DNA of 64,000 bases from Arthrobacter sp. B3I9 (GTDB lineage Bacteria; Actinomycetota; Actinomycetes; Actinomycetales; Micrococcaceae), in NCBI RefSeq assembly GCF_030816935.1, contig NZ_JAUSYO010000001.1:1488001-1552000 (forward strand). Reading direction: 5' to 3'. Shown piece by piece: positions 37,775 through 45,391 of this stretch. The translations under genes and the position numbers were made by a program. The notes beneath the pieces were generated by a model that saw only the letters and a program-made list of their open reading frames with translations, ran no database searches and had not been told where the DNA came from. How positions within the stretch are numbered: the stretch's first letter is position 1; each line of letters opens with the position of its first letter.

Positions 37775-37848
37775 TGTTGCCCCCGGCCCGCGGCTGTTCT
37801 AAGCTGGCCTCGGTTTAAATCATATTTATTTTGGAAGGCAGACCTTTG

Positions 37849-38382
37849 ATGGCGAAGACTGCGCAGCACCCCGTCCTCGTGGTCATGGGTGTGTCAGGAT
37901 CGGGTAAATCAACCGTGGCCGGCCTGGTGGCAAGCCGGCTCGGCTGGGATCTCGCCGAAGGCGATGACCTGCACCCGCCGGCCAACGTGGCCAAGATGCA
38001 CTCCGGCCAGCCGCTCACCGACGATGACCGCTGGCCATGGCTGGAGTCCATCGCCGACTGGATCAGGGCCCACACCGCGTCCGGAACCCCGGGGGTGATC
38101 ACGTGTTCGGCGCTGAAGAAACGCTACCGGGACGTCCTGCGCGGTGAAGGCGTGGTGTTTGTCTTCCTGGAAGGAACCAAGGACCGCATCTCGGACCGGC
38201 TCGCCTCCCGCCATGGACATTTCATGCCCCCCGCGCTGCTCGCGTCCCAGTTCGAGGCACTCGAAGCCCCCACTGAGGACGAGAACTTCATTTCCCTGTC
38301 CGTCACCGCGACGCCGGCGGAGGAAGCACAGGAAGTCATCGACCGTCTGGGCCTGGAGGCCAGCCGCTCCACCCGCCCGTAG
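37849..38382 (+). CDS. gntK: Gluconokinase
   Basis: The 177-residue P-loop kinase phosphorylates gluconate to 6-phosphogluconate, feeding the pentose phosphate pathway. VVMGVSGSGKST is the Walker A motif, EGDDLHPPANVAKMHSGQPL the gluconate-site signature, LTDDDRWPWL and TCSALKKRYRDVLRG follow, and the lid contains SRHGHFMPPALLASQFEALE. The ATG at 37849 has GGAAGG ten bases upstream; an in-frame TTG at 37846 is a possible alternative. A 20-base AT-rich stretch just before (TTTAAATCATATTTATTTTG at 37814-37833) stands out in this GC-rich window and may hold the promoter. Gluconate permease is not adjacent. Confidence 0.95.
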   Translation: MAKTAQHPVLVVMGVSGSGKSTVAGLVASRLGWDLAEGDDLHPPANVAKMHSGQPLTDDDRWPWLESIADWIRAHTASGTPGVITCSALKKRYRDVLRGEGVVFVFLEGTKDRISDRLASRHGHFMPPALLASQFEALEAPTEDENFISLSVTATPAEEAQEVIDRLGLEASRSTRP

Positions 38383-38391
38383 CCTTGCTTT

Positions 38392-38413
38392 GCTCGGAGC
38401 CTAGGCTCCGAGC
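38392..38413. terminator. Perfect palindrome between gntK and the anti-sigma gene
   Basis: GCTCGGAGCCT and AGGCTCCGAGC form an 11-base self-complementary dyad that includes the stop codon of the anti-sigma gene. No T run follows on either strand, so it may be a T-less terminator for two convergent genes. Confidence 0.5.
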
Positions 38414-39270
38414 GGGGCGGCCGCCACCGTCGGCAGGGTCGGCGCGGTCGAGCCGCCGGCCGGTTCCACCGTGATGCCCAGGGACGCCGCGGTGCGGATA
38501 CCCGTGACCACGGCGGGCTTCGACAATGCCTCGGCGTCCATGAGGCCCTGCGATACCGGGGCGGAACCGTCCTTCGGGATCAACCACATCTGGTAGACCT
38601 TGCCCGGCGGCGGCGGCGGGACGTTGTTCATCTTGACCACCACGGCGTCCTTGGACGGGGAGACGGCCACGGTGGCGGTGCCACCGCCCGCCACGTCGAC
38701 GGTAGCCTGGCGGACGTCGCCGGCCTGCATGACCTGGTTGAGGGGATCGTTCTGGTTCGCCATATAGGCGCCGACGCCGACACCGCCGACGGCGATAACG
38801 GCGGCGGCCGCGATACCCACGAGCCAGTTGCGCATACCCTGCGGCCGGCGTCGCTCTTCCCGGCGGCGGCGGGCCGCACTGAGTTCATCGGCGGGCAACC
38901 CGGGGGATTCCGCCGGCGGCGGGACGGCATCGGGCGCCGCAAGGCCGGGCTGCTGTCCCGGGCCGGCATCCTGTGCCGGAAGGGATGCGAGGATGCGGTC
39001 CAGGAGTCCGGCCGGCGGTTCTGCCTCCACGGCGAAGCTCGCCGCGAGGGTCTCCTGCGCCTGGCGGACGCGTTCGTAGAAGGCGGTGCGCTCCGCGGCC
39101 GGCGCGGCGGCGAAGTACTGCTCGATGGCTGCCCGCTCGGCGTCGTCGACGGCGTTGACGGCGTACAGCTCCGCGAGGTCCACGGCCCTGCCGGAGGAGA
39201 GGTCCGTGGCGATATCAGCCCCGAAGGGGCCGGGAACACGTGCGTTGTTGTGCGCATTCATGTCGGTCAT
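38401..39270 (-). CDS. Anti-sigma factor, RskA-like
   Basis: A 289-residue single-pass membrane protein. Residues 25-95 form the cytoplasmic anti-sigma domain (DLAELYAVNAVDDAERAAIE, ERVRQAQETLAASF), a basic stretch RRRREERRRPQGMRNW precedes the membrane helix at 148-170 (WLVGIAAAAVIAVGGVGVGA), and the outer part is the RskA-type domain (VYQMWLIPKDGSAPVSQGLM). It lacks the HXXXCXXC zinc motif of ZAS-type anti-sigma factors. It would hold the co-transcribed sigma factor until released by proteolysis. Its ATG lies two bases from the sigma stop codon, indicating coupled translation. Confidence 0.9.
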   Translation of the reverse strand: MTDMNAHNNARVPGPFGADIATDLSSGRAVDLAELYAVNAVDDAERAAIEQYFAAAPAAERTAFYERVRQAQETLAASFAVEAEPPAGLLDRILASLPAQDAGPGQQPGLAAPDAVPPPAESPGLPADELSAARRRREERRRPQGMRNWLVGIAAAAVIAVGGVGVGAYMANQNDPLNQVMQAGDVRQATVDVAGGGTATVAVSPSKDAVVVKMNNVPPPPPGKVYQMWLIPKDGSAPVSQGLMDAEALSKPAVVTGIRTAASLGITVEPAGGSTAPTLPTVAAAPLGA

Positions 39271-39271
39271 C

Positions 39272-39877
39272 TCAACTCACCCCCAAGCAGGTCTTCAGTC
39301 GGATCAGTCCGTCGCGGATGCGGGACTTGATGGTGGGGACGGCCGCGTTCAGCTTTTCTGCTACTTCCCGGTACGTGAGGCCGCCGTAGTAGGCGAGCCG
39401 CACCGATTCCTGCTGCGTGTCCGTCAGCGTCCCGAGGCAGCGGGCCACCGCCTCGGCCTCAAGCCGGTTCCCGACCTCGTCGGAGACGGAATCGTGGGCG
39501 ATGTCCTGGCTGCTGGCGCCGTACTTCGCTTCCCGGTCGCTGGACGACTGGGAGGAGCGGACCTTGTCCACGGCCCGCCGGTGCGAGATGGTCATGAGCC
39601 AGGCGAGGGGGCTGCCGGCGTCGGAATTGAATTTGGACGCATTCTGCCAGACCTGGAGGAAGACTTCCTGGGTGGTGTCCTCGCTGAGCTCGGGATCGAT
39701 CAGGACGCGGCGGGCCATGCCGTAGACGCGCCGGGAGGTGAGCCGGTAGAACTCGGCGAACGCGGCCTGGTCGCCCTGCGCGATCTGTTCCAGCAGAACA
39801 CCCAGCCGGCCGTTGACGTCGACTGAGGCGGCTGGGGGAGTGGCAGCCTCGGAATTCGGGGCGTTGGGAGTGTCCAT
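39272..39877 (-). CDS. sigK: ECF RNA polymerase sigma factor, SigK-like
   Basis: A 201-residue group-4 sigma factor. Region 2 is AFAEFYRLTSRRVYGMARRV, then LSEDTTQEVFLQVWQNASKF and LAWLMTISHRRAVDKVRS; region 4 is LTDTQQESVRLAYYGGLTYR and VAEKLNAAVPTIKSRIRDGL, the helix-turn-helix that reads the -35 element. The partner type (RskA-like anti-sigma) places it near SigK/SigL. The ATG at 39877 is used. GGAGG ends only two bases before it, too close for a normal ribosome-binding site, while TATGCT lies eight bases upstream, so a leaderless start is plausible. The frame is open further upstream but without conserved sequence. Confidence 0.92.
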   Translation of the reverse strand: MDTPNAPNSEAATPPAASVDVNGRLGVLLEQIAQGDQAAFAEFYRLTSRRVYGMARRVLIDPELSEDTTQEVFLQVWQNASKFNSDAGSPLAWLMTISHRRAVDKVRSSQSSSDREAKYGASSQDIAHDSVSDEVGNRLEAEAVARCLGTLTDTQQESVRLAYYGGLTYREVAEKLNAAVPTIKSRIRDGLIRLKTCLGVS

Positions 39878-39885
39878 CACCTCCA

Positions 39886-39891
39886 AGCATA
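39886..39891 (-). promoter_or_regulatory. Candidate -10 box of the ECF sigma gene
   Basis: TATGCT lies eight bases before ATG 39877 and five before an in-frame GTG at 39880. Autoregulated ECF promoters usually have a different -10, so this may be a housekeeping promoter. Confidence 0.3.
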
Positions 39892-40116
39892 AGGCGCCGG
39901 GCGACCCCGGGTCAGGACACTCTGCTCCCGGAGCGTCGGCGCCCGCGCGCCGGCGGGCCGGTCGCTGGTCCAATTGCACTATGGTCACCTGCCGTTCCTC
40001 GCTCCTTCCCCGTGCTCCTGCGGCTGCCTCCAGCGGGCTTCACAGGTGATTCGGCGCGGCGGGAGGCGCGGATGGGCGCAGGGAGGTGCACACTTCGCGC
40101 ACTCCGGAGTTGCCGG

Positions 40117-40584
40117 CTAGATCCGCGCCCCGGCGAAGCCGTTCTGGCGCCAGGCCTCATAGACAGCGATCGAGGCGGCGTTGGCGAGGTTCAGCGAGCG
40201 CAGGGCGGGGAGCATGGGCAGGCGGACGCGGGAGGTCACATGGGGATCGTTCTTGAGCTCTTCGGAAAGCCCCACCGACTCGCGGCCGAACAGCAGGACA
40301 TCCCCCGGGCGGTAGCTGATGTCCGTGTAGGAGACGTCGCCGTCCGAGGTGAATGCAAAGACGCGCTCCGGCGCCAGGGCCTGCCAGGCAGCGTCGATGT
40401 CCGGGTGGACGGTCACGACGGCGAGGTCGTGGTAGTCCAGGCCGGCGCGCCGCAGTTTGGCGTCGGAGAAATCAAAGCCCAGCGGTTCCACCAGGTGCAG
40501 CTGTGCCCCGGTGATTGCGGCAAGCCGGATGGCATTGCCGGTGTTGCCGGGTATTTCGGGAGTATGGAAGAGGATTCGGAACAC
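40117..40584 (-). CDS. trmL: tRNA (cytidine/uridine-34 2'-O)-methyltransferase
   Basis: A 155-residue SPOUT methyltransferase that would methylate the ribose of the wobble nucleotide of tRNA-Leu isoacceptors using S-adenosylmethionine. The knot motifs are FHTPEIPGNTGNAIRLA (motif 1, with the conserved Asn), VLLFGRESVGLSEEL (motif 2) and LRSLNLANAASIAVYEAWRQ (motif 3). The length is that of the minimal TrmL fold without an RNA-binding extension. It starts at GTG 40584, six bases after a TAGGAT box and without a Shine-Dalgarno sequence. It is not in an operon with recognised tRNA genes. Confidence 0.94.
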   Translation of the reverse strand: MFRILFHTPEIPGNTGNAIRLAAITGAQLHLVEPLGFDFSDAKLRRAGLDYHDLAVVTVHPDIDAAWQALAPERVFAFTSDGDVSYTDISYRPGDVLLFGRESVGLSEELKNDPHVTSRVRLPMLPALRSLNLANAASIAVYEAWRQNGFAGARI

Positions 40585-40590
40585 CGTTCC

Positions 40591-40596
40591 ATCCTA
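40591..40596 (-). promoter_or_regulatory. -10 box of a probably leaderless trmL mRNA
   Basis: TAGGAT is followed by six bases (GGAACG) and GTG at 40584. Confidence 0.5.
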
Positions 40597-40622
40597 GCGA
40601 GCCCTTGCCGCGTCAGACGCCG

Positions 40623-41609
40623 CTAGTGCATTCCGCGCAGCAGCCGCGCGAGCACCGGCACCGCGACGGTGTTGGGCGCCGGGCCGGAGCTCAGGAACTG
40701 CTTCAGCCCCCGCGCCAGGCCTGCCCCGTTCACCACCTGCACTGTGTCGTGGGCACCGGTGCGGCGGTGCCGGTCGATGACGGGTTCGTGCAGGTTGCCG
40801 TCGGTGCTGTGCACCACCGTCCAGCCCGTGACATTCAGCTCGGGGAAGATGTCCTGCATCCGGCGCACCACGTGGGCCAGCTGCGGCGGGGCAATCGACC
40901 GGCCGCCGTGCGTCAGGGAGCTGCCGTTCCAGGCGTAGGCCCCCGGTGGAAGCAGCATGGAACCGATCACCGCCATCCGGTAGCCGGCGAGGACCACGTG
41001 GTCAATGGAGCTGTTGTCTGCCGGTGACCGCAGGCCGTTGAGGAGGCGGGCGGCAGGAATGGCGGGGAGGATCTGGCGGCTTATCAGCTGCACGGTCCGC
41101 ATTTCCCGCTGGATCCTGGCCTCTGCACCGAAAATGCCGCGCTTCCGGGGCAGCCCGTGCACCTGCTGGCGCGCCAGTTCCTCCGGGATCAGCGGCACCT
41201 CGCCGGTCTGGGCGTACTGCTCAAAGGGCGGAACATACACGGGGGCGTCCGCCGCGGTGTTGCGGGGGGTGTTCGGGCGCCGGACATTGGCGGAAGCCCG
41301 GCTGCCGGCCGCCGGGGCATCGAAGTGCGCATCCTCGTGACCGGAGGGCCAGGTGTCTGAGGGTCCGGGATCCGAGGTCCCGCCAAACGGGCCGCGGCCT
41401 CTGCCGTAGGAACGGTCGTAGTCGGCACGGCTCCGGGCATCGATCAGTGTCTCGTAGGCGAGGGTCACCCGCCGGAAGGCTGCGGGATCGCCGCCGTGGT
41501 CCGGGTGCGCGGTACGGGCGGCCTTGCGGTAAGCCACCTTGATTTCCTTGTCCGTCGCCGTCACCGGGATGCGCAGGACCTGGTAGTGCGAGCTGTTCCC
41601 CTGGGTCAA
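40623..41609 (-). CDS. J-domain protein with a degenerate nuclease-like C-terminal region
   Basis: A 328-residue protein. Residues 8-70 form a J domain with HPD at 35-37 (KVAYRKAARTAHPDHGGDP), which stimulates Hsp70 ATPase. There is no Gly/Phe or zinc-finger region, so it is not canonical DnaJ. After a linker, residues 150-235 (EARIQREMRTVQLISRQI, SSIDHVVLAGYRMAVIGSML) look like the NERD nuclease-related fold, but where NERD proteins have a catalytic Asp and Lys (ID-x-K) this protein has Gly and Met (VIGSM). This similarity is my inference. The TTG start at 41609 has AAAGGA at good distance. Function is unknown; a specialised co-chaperone is likely. Confidence 0.75.
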   Translation of the reverse strand: MTQGNSSHYQVLRIPVTATDKEIKVAYRKAARTAHPDHGGDPAAFRRVTLAYETLIDARSRADYDRSYGRGRGPFGGTSDPGPSDTWPSGHEDAHFDAPAAGSRASANVRRPNTPRNTAADAPVYVPPFEQYAQTGEVPLIPEELARQQVHGLPRKRGIFGAEARIQREMRTVQLISRQILPAIPAARLLNGLRSPADNSSIDHVVLAGYRMAVIGSMLLPPGAYAWNGSSLTHGGRSIAPPQLAHVVRRMQDIFPELNVTGWTVVHSTDGNLHEPVIDRHRRTGAHDTVQVVNGAGLARGLKQFLSSGPAPNTVAVPVLARLLRGMH

Positions 41610-41631
41610 CCAAGAATCCTTTACGTTGATG

Positions 41632-41659
41632 GTGCCGGCCCGTCCTGGACGGCCGGCAC
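41632..41659. other. Hairpin between the J-domain gene and the DoxX gene
   Basis: GTGCCGGCC and GGCCGGCAC pair over nine bases around a 10-base loop, 23 bases upstream of the J-domain start. No T run follows, so it could be a weak terminator of the DoxX transcript or an element in the leader. Confidence 0.35.
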
Positions 41660-41797
41660 GGCCAGTTTAACCGGCTAGGGGAACAACGTCTCCGCGGTCC
41701 CGGATGGTTCCCCTGCGCTGGCCCGCCCCGCCCTTGTCGGGTGGTCCCGGGAACCGTCCGGCACCGCTGCTCCGGATAACCACCGGCAGCCCCGCGG

Positions 41798-42211
41798 CTA
41801 CCGGGGCGACTTCGGGGAGAGCCGGTTCAGCGCCAGCGCCCCGACCAGCAGGCCGAAATCACGAAGCGCCACGTCGAAGAAGGACCCGAGCACGAGCAGG
41901 TTGACGATGATGCCGAGCAGCCAGGCGGCAACCAGCAGCGATCCGAAACGCGGGCGGAACGCCACTGCCAGTCCGGCGATGATTTCGACGACGCCGACGA
42001 CGTACATGAAGGTCTGTGCCGGAAGCGGGACCACGGACGTCGCTACCGGTGCCAGATAGACGTTCCAGTCGGTCAGCAGGTTGGTGAACTTGTCCAGGCC
42101 GAACAGGATGGGCGCGACTGTGAAGACGGTCCGCAGCAGGAGGAATGCCTGCGGTTCCCGCCCCCGGCGGGCCGTGCGGGTGTCTGCACTGTGGAGTGTT
42201 GAGGATTGCAT
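41798..42211 (-). CDS. DoxX family membrane protein
   Basis: A 137-residue integral membrane protein with four predicted helices: LLLRTVFTVAPILFGLDKFT, FMYVVGVVEIIAGLAVAF, LLVAAWLLGIIVNLLVLGSF and the C-terminal DFGLLVGALALNRL. GLDKFTNLLTDW resembles the conserved DoxX family loop. DoxX proteins are small quinone- or redox-linked membrane proteins; no reaction can be assigned. GGAGCC precedes the ATG at 42211. It is divergent from a SufR-like regulator gene, with three TTTTAGAA boxes in the 89-base gap, one overlapping its -10 element, so control by that regulator is likely. Confidence 0.88.
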   Translation of the reverse strand: MQSSTLHSADTRTARRGREPQAFLLLRTVFTVAPILFGLDKFTNLLTDWNVYLAPVATSVVPLPAQTFMYVVGVVEIIAGLAVAFRPRFGSLLVAAWLLGIIVNLLVLGSFFDVALRDFGLLVGALALNRLSPKSPR

Positions 42212-42221
42212 CAGAGGCTCC

Positions 42222-42287
42222 TTCTAAAAGTAGGTAGCTTGATTTTAGAAGCATCCGATAATTTAAACAATGATCTTGGTTTTAGAA
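42222..42287. promoter_or_regulatory. Three TTTTAGAA boxes, likely operator of the SufR-like regulator
   Basis: TTTTAGAA occurs at 42243-42250 and 42280-42287 on the + strand and at 42222-42229 on the - strand. The first two form an inverted repeat CTTCTAAAA/TTTTAGAAG with a 13-base gap. They cover the doxX -10 box and the region just before the regulator's own -10 box, so the protein could repress both genes. Confidence 0.6.
42242..42270 (-). promoter_or_regulatory. Promoter of the DoxX gene
   Basis: On the reverse strand TTGTTT (42265-42270) and TAAAAT (42242-42247) are separated by exactly 17 bases. The -10 box overlaps a TTTTAGAA box. Confidence 0.6.
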
Positions 42288-42288
42288 C

Positions 42289-42294
42289 TAGAAT
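42289..42294 (+). promoter_or_regulatory. -10 box of a probably leaderless regulator mRNA
   Basis: TAGAAT, then six bases (GGCCGC), then ATG 42301. A TTTTAGAA box ends one base before it. Confidence 0.5.
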
Positions 42295-42300
42295 GGCCGC

Positions 42301-43002
42301 ATGAGCAGACTTTCGTGGGCGGGCAGGATTGCAGCGCTTGCGTCCCTGGGTGACGGCACCCGGAGAGCGCTGTTCGCCTTTGTTGCCGCCGCAGACGCCC
42401 CGGTGAGCCGTAATGACGCAGCCGAAGCGCTGGAGCTGCCGCGGAGCACTGCCTCGTTCCACCTGGACCGGATGGTGCACGACGGGCTCCTGGCGGTGGA
42501 GTTCCGGAAGCTCGGGGGCCGCGAGGGGCCCGGTTCAGGCCGTCCCGCCAAGCTCTACAGGGCCGCAGTCCAGGAAGTGGCCGCCTCCGTCCCGGAGCGC
42601 AATTACGATCTTGCCGCGGAACTGCTGGTTTCCGCGATCGAGGAGTCCGCGGCGGGGGGCGTCCCGGCTCGCGACGCGCTGGTCCGGTCCGCACGCGCGC
42701 GCGGCCAGGGGGCGGCCGGCGGTGTGCAGGGCGCGGCTGCATTCGAGCAGCTGCTCACGGCGGAGGGTTACCGGCCCGAGGACGACGGCGAGGGCGGGCT
42801 CGTGCTGCTGAACTGCCCCTTCCACCGGATCGCTGCGGGCCATGCGGACGTGGTCTGTGCCATGAACGGTGCCTTCCTGGGCGGCGCCGCCGAAGGCTGC
42901 GGCATTCCTCCCGAGCGCGTGGAGGCGCTGGCAGTCGAGGAACTGAGGAAGAGCGGAGCCGCGCGGCCGGGACAGTGCTGCGCCCGGATCCGGCCGCAGT
43001 GA
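42301..43002 (+). CDS. SufR-like winged-helix regulator with a cysteine-rich sensor domain
   Basis: A 233-residue protein. Residues 8-75 form a winged helix (LGDGTRRALFAFVAAADAPV, RNDAAEALELPRSTASFHLD). The C-terminal domain has the arrangement of SufR-type iron-sulfur sensors: GLVLLNCPFHRIAAGHADVV then CAMNGAFLGG, with Cys172, Cys186 and Cys200, and a Cys pair at 226-227 (GQCCARIRPQ). SufR has four cysteines spaced about 12-14 residues apart; here the last interval is 25. It probably binds a cluster and acts as a redox- or iron-dependent repressor. Local targets are doxX and itself, through the boxes in the divergent gap. It is convergent with the EamA gene. Confidence 0.82.
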   Translation: MSRLSWAGRIAALASLGDGTRRALFAFVAAADAPVSRNDAAEALELPRSTASFHLDRMVHDGLLAVEFRKLGGREGPGSGRPAKLYRAAVQEVAASVPERNYDLAAELLVSAIEESAAGGVPARDALVRSARARGQGAAGGVQGAAAFEQLLTAEGYRPEDDGEGGLVLLNCPFHRIAAGHADVVCAMNGAFLGGAAEGCGIPPERVEALAVEELRKSGAARPGQCCARIRPQ

Positions 43003-43012
43003 CCGCGCGGCT

Positions 43013-43906
43013 TCAGGCTGCGTTGAGCCCGGCCTTGCCCTTGGCCCTGGCCCTGCCCTTGGTCCCGGTCAACAGGACGCCGGCGACCACCAATGTGCCG
43101 CCGAGAACCTGGACCAGCGTCAGGGGTGTGCCCAGCGCGACGGTGATGATGGCGGTGAAGACGACCATCAGGTTGAGGTAGTTTCCTGCCGTGCCCGGCG
43201 GGATGGACTTCAGCGCCAGGTTCCACAACAGGTACGCGCCCAGGGACGGGAAGACGGCAATGTAGGCCATGGACCAGCCCTCGGCCGGCGTATCGGGGAA
43301 CTGTACGTTCAGCGCGAGGGCGAACGGTGCCAGGGTCACTGCCGCCATCACCACCTGCACGGCGGTGGCTGCGATGGCCGGCACGTCCAGCCGGCGGGCA
43401 ATGATGGTGTAGAAGCCCCAGACAATGATCGCGCCGATCATCAAAAGCTCTCCGGTGTTGATGGAGAGGCTCAGTACCCGCGAGAGCTCGCCCTGGGTCA
43501 GCACAAGCAGCACGCCGAATAGGCCGAGGCAGATGCCGAGCCAGCCGAGGCGGGTGGTCTTCTCCCCGAGCAGGACGATAGCCATCACGACGATCAGGGC
43601 CGGGTTGGCCGCGGTGATGAGGGAGGCGTTGAGGGCGGAGGTGTAGCCGAGTGCCCCGTACAGCAGCAGGGTGTAGCCGCTCATCCCCAGCGCACTCAGG
43701 AACAGGAGTGCGGGCCAGCGGCGCAGCACGGCCCGCCAGTCCGGCTTCTCGACGAACTGGGCCAGGAACAGCAACGGCACGGCCGCCAGCGCCCAGCGCC
43801 AGAAGGTCAGCTCCAGCGGGGCCATCGAGGCCACGGAGGCCTTGCCCACCACGTAGTTTCCCGACCAGAACAGGGTGGCCAGGACAAGGTAGAGGGACGC
43901 CTTCAC
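43013..43906 (-). CDS. EamA/DMT family transporter
   Basis: A 297-residue membrane protein with ten predicted helices in two repeats of five, the drug/metabolite transporter arrangement. It begins MKASLYLVLATLFWSGNYVV and includes LELTFWRWALAAVPLLFLAQ, LGYTSALNASLITAANPALI, EKTTRLGWLGICLGLFGVLL, FPSLGAYLLWNLALKSIPPG and the final LTLVQVLGGTLVVAGVLLTG. A Lys/Arg-rich tail (KGRARAKGKAG) faces the cytoplasm. The substrate is unknown; relatives export amino acids or drugs. It starts at GTG 43906 with a TACATT box seven bases upstream, and is divergent from iscS. Confidence 0.9.
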   Translation of the reverse strand: MKASLYLVLATLFWSGNYVVGKASVASMAPLELTFWRWALAAVPLLFLAQFVEKPDWRAVLRRWPALLFLSALGMSGYTLLLYGALGYTSALNASLITAANPALIVVMAIVLLGEKTTRLGWLGICLGLFGVLLVLTQGELSRVLSLSINTGELLMIGAIIVWGFYTIIARRLDVPAIAATAVQVVMAAVTLAPFALALNVQFPDTPAEGWSMAYIAVFPSLGAYLLWNLALKSIPPGTAGNYLNLMVVFTAIITVALGTPLTLVQVLGGTLVVAGVLLTGTKGRARAKGKAGLNAA

Positions 43907-43913
43907 CCGCTCG

Positions 43914-43919
43914 AATGTA
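43914..43919 (-). promoter_or_regulatory. -10 box of the EamA transporter gene
   Basis: TACATT lies seven bases before GTG 43906 and no ribosome-binding site is present, as in the divergent iscS gene. Confidence 0.45.
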
Positions 43920-43967
43920 CACCAGCACGCGGGCCCCGCCCGGCCGCTTCGCCATAGGCCCCGCGGG

Positions 43968-43973
43968 TAGAAT
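43968..43973 (+). promoter_or_regulatory. -10 box of a probably leaderless iscS mRNA
   Basis: TAGAAT, seven bases, then GTG 43981. It is the same hexamer as before the SufR-like gene. Confidence 0.5.
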
Positions 43974-43980
43974 TGGGTTT

Positions 43981-45222
43981 GTGCCTGTATACCTCGACCA
44001 TGCCGCCACCACCGCCCTCGCCCCGGAGGCGCTGGCTGCCCTGACGCGCGAACTGGCCCGCACCGGAAACCCCTCCTCGCTCCATGGCTCGGGCCGCCGC
44101 GCCCGCCGGGCCGTCGAAGACGCGCGGGAAATGCTGGCGGCGGCCGCCGGGGCCCATCCCTCGGAGGTCATCTTCACCTCGGGCGGGACCGAGTCCGACA
44201 ACCTGGCGGTTAAGGGTCTGTACTGGGCCCGCCGCTCCGAGAACCCTGCACGGACGCGCATTCTGTGTTCCGCCGTCGAACACCATGCGGTGCTGGACGC
44301 CGTCGAGTGGCTGGAACGGCACGAGGGCGCGGAGGTGTGCTGGCTGCCCGTTGACGGAGCAGGAGTGGTGGACCTAGGCGTGCTGCAGGCCGAGCTGTCC
44401 CGGGATCCGGCATCGATCGCCCTGGTGACGGTGATGTGGGCCAATAACGAAGTCGGCACCATCCAGCCGGTCGGCCGGATTGTCGAACTGGCGCACGCGG
44501 CCGGAGTTCCCGTGCACTCCGATGCCGTACAGGCCTTCGGCTCCCTGCCCGTGGATTTCCGCGGCAGCGGCCTTGATGCCATGTCCGTCTCGGGGCACAA
44601 AATCGGCGGACCTGTCGGCGTCGGCGCGCTCCTCCTGGGCCGGGCGGTAAAGCTGACCCCGGTCCAGCACGGTGGGGGCCAGGAACGGGATGTCCGGTCC
44701 GGTACCCTCGATACTGCCTCGATCGCCGCCTTCGCCGCGGCTGCCGAGGCCGCCTCGGCAAAGCTGCCCGGGGAGGCCGCCCGGATAGCCGCTCTGCGGG
44801 ACCGCTTGATCGACGGCGTTCTGGCCGCGGTTCCCGAGGCCGTGCTGCGCGGCGCCCCGGGGGCCGGGCGGCTGCCGGGCAACGCCCACTTCACCTTCCC
44901 CGGCTGCGAGGGCGATTCCCTGCTGTTTCTGCTGGACCTGGCGGGCGTCGAGTCCTCCACCGGTTCGGCGTGTACGGCAGGCGTTCCGCGGCCCTCCCAC
45001 GTGCTGCTGGCCATGGGCCTGGACGAGTATACGGCCAGGGGCGCGCAGCGCTTCACCCTGGGGCACTCCTCGACGGATGCGGACGTCGACGCCCTGCTGG
45101 CTGCCCTGCCGGACGCCTATCTCCGTGCCCGCCAGGCGGGCATGGCCGGACACGAATCAAGCATCCAGACCGCCGCAACCGTTGCCCGTCAATCCGCCCG
45201 TCAGGCTGGCGGCAGCAGCTGA
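43981..45222 (+). CDS. iscS: Cysteine desulfurase (IscS/NifS type)
   Basis: A 413-residue PLP enzyme that takes sulfur from cysteine and passes it as a persulfide. Marks are [17 protein letters not shown] at the N-terminus, [16 protein letters not shown], the [15 protein letters not shown]is, [16 protein letters not shown], the Schiff-base Lys207 in [18 protein letters not shown] and the catalytic Cys331 in [17 protein letters not shown]. The short loop around the Cys and the next gene (mnmA) suggest it supplies sulfur for tRNA 2-thiolation, perhaps alongside iron-sulfur assembly. The GTG at 43981 is the family start; upstream frame is shadow. The C-terminal 30 residues are Ala/Gln/Ser-rich and unconserved. 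Confidence 0.94.
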   Translation: MPVYLDHAATTALAPEALAALTRELARTGNPSSLHGSGRRARRAVEDAREMLAAAAGAHPSEVIFTSGGTESDNLAVKGLYWARRSENPARTRILCSAVEHHAVLDAVEWLERHEGAEVCWLPVDGAGVVDLGVLQAELSRDPASIALVTVMWANNEVGTIQPVGRIVELAHAAGVPVHSDAVQAFGSLPVDFRGSGLDAMSVSGHKIGGPVGVGALLLGRAVKLTPVQHGGGQERDVRSGTLDTASIAAFAAAAEAASAKLPGEAARIAALRDRLIDGVLAAVPEAVLRGAPGAGRLPGNAHFTFPGCEGDSLLFLLDLAGVESSTGSACTAGVPRPSHVLLAMGLDEYTARGAQRFTLGHSSTDADVDALLAALPDAYLRARQAGMAGHESSIQTAATVARQSARQAGGSS

Positions 45223-45391
45223 TCCAGCGGGATGTCCGCGTTCGCCAGGACTGCGGCGCAGAAGGCCCGTCAGGCTTTTGGGGAGGAATCGGCGTGGCGA
45301 TAGAATGGTCGGCGGGCATTGTGTTATCCCCGGCCGCCCAACCGGCCCGGGGCAAGCGCCCGACAAAGCCTCCCGCCTAACGAAAGCCAGT

